DNA of 12,677 bases from positions 498,009 to 510,685 of the forward strand of contig KQ481946.1 in the NCBI GenBank assembly GCA_001430745.1, read 5' to 3'. The DNA is from Auxenochlorella pyrenoidosa (taxonomy: Eukaryota; Chlorophyta; Trebouxiophyceae; Chlorellales; Chlorellaceae). The notes below the pieces were generated by a model, which was given only the letters and a program-made list of their open reading frames with translations, was not told the DNA's origin and did not search any database. This document shows positions 8,151 through 12,677 of the stretch, piece after piece (position 1 is the first letter of the stretch; each line of letters begins with the position of its first letter). The translations under genes were made by a program, and so were the position numbers.

Positions 8151-10585
8151 ATGCCTGCAGCCGATGCCGAGCTGGAGGCCCTCAAGGCAGAGCTGGGCAC
8201 CCTGGCGGCCCCGGAGCAGTTCTATGGCGAAAACGGCCTGCACCTGACGCACGAGGCCAGCGGCACCTGCCTCAGGCACGCCCTTTTGAGTGTGCTCCAC
8301 GCGCAGTTGCGTGGGGAGCGGCGTGCGTATGGGCTGCTCTGCCGAGCGGGGGCGCCGCCCGCATGGGGTGATATGGGCGCGGGCGGGGCCTGACCCTGCT
8401 GCGACTGGTGCCCTGGTGGCCACACGCGGCCCTTGCCTGCCCCTCCGCGCCCTCTGCCTGCAGCTTCACTGCGGTAGATGCCCTCAAAAGCTGGCTCTGC
8501 GACAAGTCTGGTGAGCCACACGCGGGTGCAACGGCTGGGCCTGCAGGGTGCACGCACAAACATGCCACGCCAGAGCCGCCTTGGCTGCGTCGCTCCAAGC
8601 TCTCCTGCTCAATGCTCGCCAGCGCTCTCCTGCCTTGCGTGCTCCCCCGGCTGTTGCTTGACCCCCTTGCTCCTGTGTTCCACCACTGGCTCAAACTTGC
8701 ACTGTCTTGCCACTTGCGCTGCTTGCAGAGCCTGTGCGGGTGGGGGCGGCAGAGGACTGGCTGCGCTCGCGGCAGCAGGATGTGCAGGCGCACGCGGCGC
8801 AGACGCTGGAGTACGACTGGTGGGCAGGGGGCAGGGGGCGCCGCAGCGCTGGGCTGGCGGCAGGGCCGGAAAGTGTGCGTGCCTGCGCGGCGACTCGAAT
8901 GGCGGCTGCTGGGCTCAGCTGCAGTGCAGGCTTGCTTCGCGAGCGGCTGCCGGCGCCCCTTGGGCCCTTTTGTGGAAGGCAGGAGCTGCACCAAAGTCAT
9001 CTGACCTTCCGCCTTGAGCTCTGCAGGACCTTCACAACCTCGTACACAGGCACAGTGGGCACAGCCGGCAGCGCGGGCGGGGACGACAGCAGTAGCAGCG
9101 CCGGCGGCAGCGCAGCAGACCCGGTGGCAGCGGGGCCGGCAGCGGCCGGCTCGGAAGGGGGGCAAGATCAAGGGCGGCAGCAGCAGGCGTGCGGCTCGGC
9201 GCGGTGGGAGGGCGGCGCTGAGGCCATCCCCAGGGCCCTGCTGACCAGCCGGGACCCCATCCTGTACTATGATGAGCTGCCGCTGTACGAGTCTGAGCTG
9301 GACGACCACGGCTTGTCGCGCGTGACGCTCAAGGCGAGGCTTCCCGAGGCTGCCGGGCTGGGCTGCGGTGGCGCCGTGGGTCATTGTTGTTTGGCCTGTT
9401 GCTGCGAACCGTTGATAAGGGTCATGTTGCTGTGATGAGCCGACCCTGCGCCGGCGAGGGCTGGAGTTCCCAGGTCGCCTCACCAGCGCTGGTCAGGCCA
9501 GGGCTCGCCAGCTGCGCAGCTGCTGCGCCTGCCGGGTGGCTCAGCGATGGTGGGATACCCCCAAGCGCACACCGCCAAGCCCTGCTTGCAAACAAGCCGC
9601 GCCCAGCTGTTCCCACCCTGCTCAACATCCCTGGCACCGGCTCCCCCGCCTGCCCCCCTGCAGGTGCGCGTCATGCCGCGCTGCTGGTACGTGCTGCTGC
9701 GCTTCTGGCTGCGGGTGGACCGGGTGATGGTGCGGCTGCGGGAGGTGAGCTGGGAAGGGTGTGGTGTTGGTGTTGGTGGTGGGTGGGTGGGTGGGGGGTG
9801 GGCGGGTAGATGGGTGGGGGCCGGGGCCAGGGATGCTTGGAGAAACTTAAATCATCCTGGCACTGCTGCGCTGCTTGCGCTGCACCGTGCGCCTCTTGAG
9901 CGCTATGCTTGAGTGTTCGTGGCATGCCCCATCTTGCTTATCCCTGCAGACCCGACTGTTCTGCCAGTTTGACTCGCCGCCGCCGCCAGCTGCCCGCGTG
10001 TTGCGGGAGGTGAGAAGGGCCCGTCGGTCTGAATGTGATCGCAATGTCCTCATTGTCAAGAAACCCCTGGGCAGCAGCATCAGCGCAAGTCTGTGAGGGC
10101 ATGCAGCCTAACGCAGCTTCCTTTGGACTACCTCCGCACTTAAAAACCCCTGTCCTGCGCATGCTGCACCGCCCCCGCAGGTGCGGCATCATGAAGGCAC
10201 GTTTGCAGACCTGCGGGCGGCGGGGGCGCCGGCAGAGGGGCCGGCCTACGCCGATGCAGGTGGGGGCTGGTGCTGGGACAGAGAGCGCGGGGCTGCCGGT
10301 GCCTGCTGCACGCGTCCCTGGCTTGCGCGCACCCCGGGCTGTGCGCCCCCGAGGACTGGCCAGCAAAACAGCCAGGCACCTGGTGCTTTCCACCACGGCT
10401 CGACGTGGTGAAATCTGCCTAGCACATGTTGCTTGGCGGGCCGTGCTCTCCAGGCGCGCCCGTGCGTGCACCGCCCGACTGCCCCCTCTGCTTCCCCCCT
10501 TCCTGCAGACACGGCGGCTGCTGCCCTCATGGCGGTGGCCCCTGTGGGGGTGGCGCACTACCGGCAGGAGCAGCTGCTGCTGTGA
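8151..10585 (+). CDS. TIP41: TIP41-like protein (PP2A-phosphatase regulator), 8 exons
   Basis: Exons are 8151-8275, 8464-8510, 8729-8819, 9027-9333, 9664-9744, 9950-10009, 10181-10259 and 10509-10585 (TGA), giving 867 nt and 288 residues, a normal length for the family. The TIP41 landmarks occur in order: EQFYGENGLHLTHEASG, FTAVDAL (43-49), AAEDWLRSR, YDWTFTTSYTGTVG (86-99), ILYYDELPLYESELDDHG, LKVRVMP (189-195), VLLRFWLRVDRVMVRLRE, TRLF and HHEGTF. In yeast and animals TIP41/TIPRL binds Tap42 or PP2A-type catalytic subunits and connects to TOR signalling in the cytosol; the algal role is inferred. Exon 4 holds a Gly/Ser/Ala/Gln-rich insert (about residues 101-150) where other members are shorter. 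Introns 1 and 4 use GC donors (8276 and 9334). Canonical alternatives at 8327 and 9376 would add 17 and 14 residues inside conserved blocks. The start is the first ATG (accATGcc) of the conserved frame. Confidence 0.95.
9763..9826 (+). repeat. GT/GGGT-rich tract after the intron 5 donor of TIP41
   Basis: Imperfect tgttgg and tggg units, then several GGG runs, begin about 20 nt after the gtgagc donor at 9745. Four or more G-runs give G-quadruplex potential on the sense strand. It matches the G-rich intron starts seen elsewhere in the window. Confidence 0.7.
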
Positions 10586-10689
10586 GCGCGCTGTACTGCG
10601 CGCAACCGAGCTGCACTGGCGCAGGCCCAGCTCCGGTCTTGATACTGGCCCAGTGACGGCATGCTTGATACTGCCGCCATGTGCAGTGC

Positions 10690-10802
10690 CGCAGCCTGTG
10701 TAACTCGCGAAAGCAAGCATAGCAGAATCACGCGTACAAGCATGCGCTGACGGCTGGGAAAGGCTGGCCCGATTCTGCTTTGGGGGGGTTACACAGGCTG
10801 CG
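10690..10802. repeat. Nested inverted repeat downstream of TIP41
   Basis: A perfect 15-bp outer pair lies at 10690-10704 (cgcagcctgtgtaac) and 10788-10802 (gttacacaggctgcg). A perfect 9-bp inner pair lies at 10721-10729 (agcagaatc) and 10771-10779 (gattctgct). Both pairs share one centre region, so a long stem with internal loops can form. The left outer arm contains the candidate TGTAA of TIP41. The 113-bp size would also suit a MITE-like element, but I find no target-site duplication at the borders. Confidence 0.85.
10699..10703 (+). terminator. Candidate TGTAA poly(A) signal of TIP41
   Basis: TGTAA occurs about 115 nt past the TGA and is the first one after the stop. It lies inside the left arm of the inverted repeat at 10690-10802, so it could be paired in the transcript. 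Confidence 0.5.
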
Positions 10803-11616
10803 CATCGGGGGTGCGCACAGCTGCAGGAGGGTCAGGGAGCTGGGCAGGCAGTGCATAGTGGTAAGGCGGCTGGGTCACGTTGGATTGATGCATCAGGAAC
10901 ACGCCTTCAATTAGGGATTGCTAGCAGCAACTACCACGGGGGCGAGGTGGAGAGGGATAAACACAGGCGGGGGGTCGAGGGTGGGCCATGCCAGTTTAAT
11001 CGGCCAGCTGGGGCAGCAGGCAACGGCGGCGGCCTGCCATCGGGCACAAGAGGTGCATGGAGCTCATTGCTGCCGGATGCCTTGCCGGGTGTGGGGCAAG
11101 CGGCTGATGCCATGCATGCGCTGCGCGCGCTGTGGTCTGGCCTGCTGCACCTCCCCCAACACTCCGTCTCCCCTCCTCCCCCACTCCCGCACCCCGATCC
11201 CTCCTTGAGCACCTCCTTTCTTCCCTGCCGTCTATACTCGCCTTCTCTTTGGCCTGCATCCACAGTTCATGGCGCCGCCGATCTGGGTCGGTCTCGCACT
11301 CAACATCCTGCCGGTGCCGCCTCCATCCCCAGCTGCGCACAGCCGACCCAAGCCCCTGAGCGCCGACAATACCTGCGTCCCACTGCCACTAAGACCTCCC
11401 AGTCACGCCTGGGTGCGCATCAATGCTGCGACGCAGCGGCAGCACCTCCTTCAAGCCACGGCGCTGTGTGCCCGTCGCGGCGCTGTGTGCCCACAGAGGC
11501 AGGGGGGGGGAGGCAGGCGCCCGCCACCGCCGCCGCGCGCTCCCGGGCGCAAGCAATCCTTCGCTTTCTGAGAAGCTCAACTGCACCTGAAAAGATAAGC
11601 CGAATAGCTACCCGCA
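10803..11616. other. Intergenic stretch with no confident gene
   Basis: This lies between the convergent TIP41 and right-edge genes. It contains a roughly 120-nt pyrimidine-rich run (about 11150-11265) that ends in cacag, followed by TTCATGG at 11266. That looks like a 3' splice site or a start codon, and a 101-codon frame opens at the ATG (11269-11571), but its second half is low-complexity Pro/Arg/Gly. No matching upstream exon was found. I treat it as non-coding for now. Confidence 0.5.
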
Positions 11617-11621
11617 TTACA
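11617..11621 (-). terminator. Candidate TGTAA poly(A) signal of the right-edge gene
   Basis: The minus strand reads gaatgTGTAAtgc about 92 nt past the TGA of the last exon at 11713. The spacing is like that of the TIP41 signal, which supports the stop codon chosen for this gene. Confidence 0.5.
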
Positions 11622-11712
11622 CATTCCAGGCAGGGCGCTCGGCTCAAAACACCGGCATGTAGCAAGTGTGCACGTGAATGACAGGCATCCCCTCGACACC
11701 ATGAAATCAGCT

Positions 11713-12471
11713 TCAGAGCCCTGCCAGCGAGTCGATGATGATTTGGAAGCCCTCTGGCACTGGCGACTTGTCCCGCGCCGCATCCGCCAAGACTCCAATC
11801 TGCAGGGACGTTGTAAGGGTAACCAGGCAAGAGGACTGCTAGCTGAGGGCATACCGCAGGGCCGCCAACACAGGCCAGCAAGGAGGCATGAGCATCACAG
11901 CAGGCGCACGCAGCGCTGCATTTGTCAGGGCGGCCCTCCCGCACCACGTGCCTCTGTGAGCTCAAAGTTGGGCTGCCGCGCCAGGAAGAGCAGGAGGTGG
12001 AAGTCGGAGAGGCGCGCCCAGTAGGGCGCCGCCCGCCGCGCCTGCAGGTGCTGCTTCAGCTCCGCAATGCCTGTCAGGGGGCGGGGCACAAAGCGGGATG
12101 CGTTCACGGTTGTCAGCATTGTGTGCTTGTGAGCACTGATTGTAGGCTAGTCATGAAGCCGCATGTGCTGCCGGAGCCCATGAGGCATTTGCACAGCCGG
12201 CGCCTTCCCCTGGCGCCTGGCAGGCCCTTGCTGCACCCTCCAGAGCCGCCGTTGCGCGCGCATGCAAAGCACGCTTAACAAGTGCAACCTCCAGCCCGCT
12301 CTGCGGCGGCCCAAGGCAGCCCAAAGCAAGGCAGAAAGCATGCCCTGCAGCGACAACAGCAGCAGGAGGGGAGGCAGGCTGCAAGGGCGGCCCACCCTGC
12401 GGCAGCAGCCGGTTCTCCACCGGGAACTTGTTCTCCAGCGGGCCCTCGTGGTCCTTGACAGGCACCGGCAC
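11713..12471 (-). CDS. Unrecognised protein, C-terminal part (three exons, 5' end beyond the window)
   Basis: Exons in transcription order are 12471-12396, 12070-11952 and 11799-11713 (TGA). Phases agree and 93 residues are visible. Readable parts are KDHEGPLENKFPVENRLLP, IAELKQHLQARRAAPYWARL, SDFHLLLFLARQPNFELTE and DKSPVPEGFQIIIDSL. The composition is that of a folded, partly helical protein rather than of a GC-rich chance frame. The first visible exon follows a strong pyrimidine tract ending in ccccag, so more exons lie to the right; 12472-12677 should be intron or beyond. The junction after FELTE uses a GC donor (GAG|gcacgt at 11951); the nearby GT sites give the wrong phase for the last exon. 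I do not recognise the family and give no function. A TGTAA about 92 nt past the stop fits a real 3' end. Confidence 0.55.
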
Positions 12472-12677
12472 CTGGGGCGGCGGGAGGGTGGGGGATTGGA
12501 GGGGAAATGGGGGAGAGTGGGGGGGTTACACGTGCAGACGTAGGCAGAACGGCACTAGCTTGAGGATTAATGCAAGCGCCGTCCTTTTCCAAGTGCATTC
12601 CGAGCAGACTGGGCTGCCCAGCACTTCAGAATATGCGTTGGCCACTGCGCGTCTCCCCTTCACCCCCACCCCCCACC

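Noticed and set aside
8276..8328. GT donor at 8327 for TIP41 intron 1
   Set aside because: It gives the right phase but inserts 17 residues between SG and FTAVDAL, where TIP41 proteins have fixed spacing; the GC donor at 8276 fits exactly.
9334..9377. GT donor at 9376 for TIP41 intron 4
   Set aside because: It is in phase but would insert 14 residues into the conserved LK-VRVMP block; the GC donor at 9334 keeps the family spacing.
8272..9483. 403-codon open frame on the minus strand
   Set aside because: It runs antisense across TIP41 exons 2-4 and their introns; TIP41 is secure by homology, and this frame is Arg/Ala/Pro-rich with no recognisable domain.
10690..10802. Complete transposable element
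   Set aside because: The inverted repeats are real, but there is no transposase and no target-site duplication at the borders, so only a MITE-like possibility is kept.
10851..11681. 276-codon open frame on the plus strand
   Set aside because: Low-complexity Pro/Ser/Arg composition with no domain; it spans the pyrimidine run and the 3' region of the minus-strand gene.

Overview
The window looks like nuclear DNA of a GC-rich, intron-dense green alga, most likely a Chlorella-type trebouxiophyte. The base composition is strongly GC. Introns are short, mostly about 100-350 nt, with G-rich starts and C-rich ends that usually finish in ctgcag. Candidate TGTAA poly(A) signals lie downstream of three of the four genes. 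The organism call is inference from style, not from a marker gene.

I reconstructed four genes by joining exons on reading phase, splice signals and family alignment. (1) 10..3845 (+): the 3' part (12 exons, about 562 residues) of a right-handed beta-helix protein of the pectate-lyase-3/pectin-lyase fold, with several N-glycosylation sequons; its 5' end lies left of the window. (2) 4320..7318 (-): a complete 10-exon, 379-residue protein phosphatase of the Y_phosphatase3 (tyrosine/dual-specificity) family with an intact HCIHGKDRTG P-loop. An extra upstream coding exon at 7469..7516 is possible. (3) 8151..10585 (+): a complete 8-exon, 288-residue TIP41-like protein, a regulator of PP2A-type phosphatases in TOR signalling. 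(4) 11713..12471 (-): the last three visible exons (93 residues) of a gene I do not recognise, continuing beyond the right edge.

Genes 1 and 2 are tail to tail, 2 and 3 are head to head across about 0.8 kb (or about 0.63 kb if the extra exon is real), and 3 and 4 are tail to tail. Two neighbouring genes both concern protein dephosphorylation, but nothing in the sequence proves that they work together.

The most striking observation is splicing. Seven of the 18 introns placed in genes 2-4 are best explained by GC-AG rather than GT-AG ends, and all seven GC donors follow an exon ending in AG. None of the 11 introns in gene 1 needs a GC donor. Other points of interest are a nested inverted repeat holding the TIP41 candidate poly(A) signal, a 33-bp tandem duplication abutting a 3' splice site, a cysteine-containing insert in the phosphatase, and an orphan splice-acceptor-like site between genes 3 and 4. 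I see no tRNA, rRNA, CRISPR array or intact transposon.
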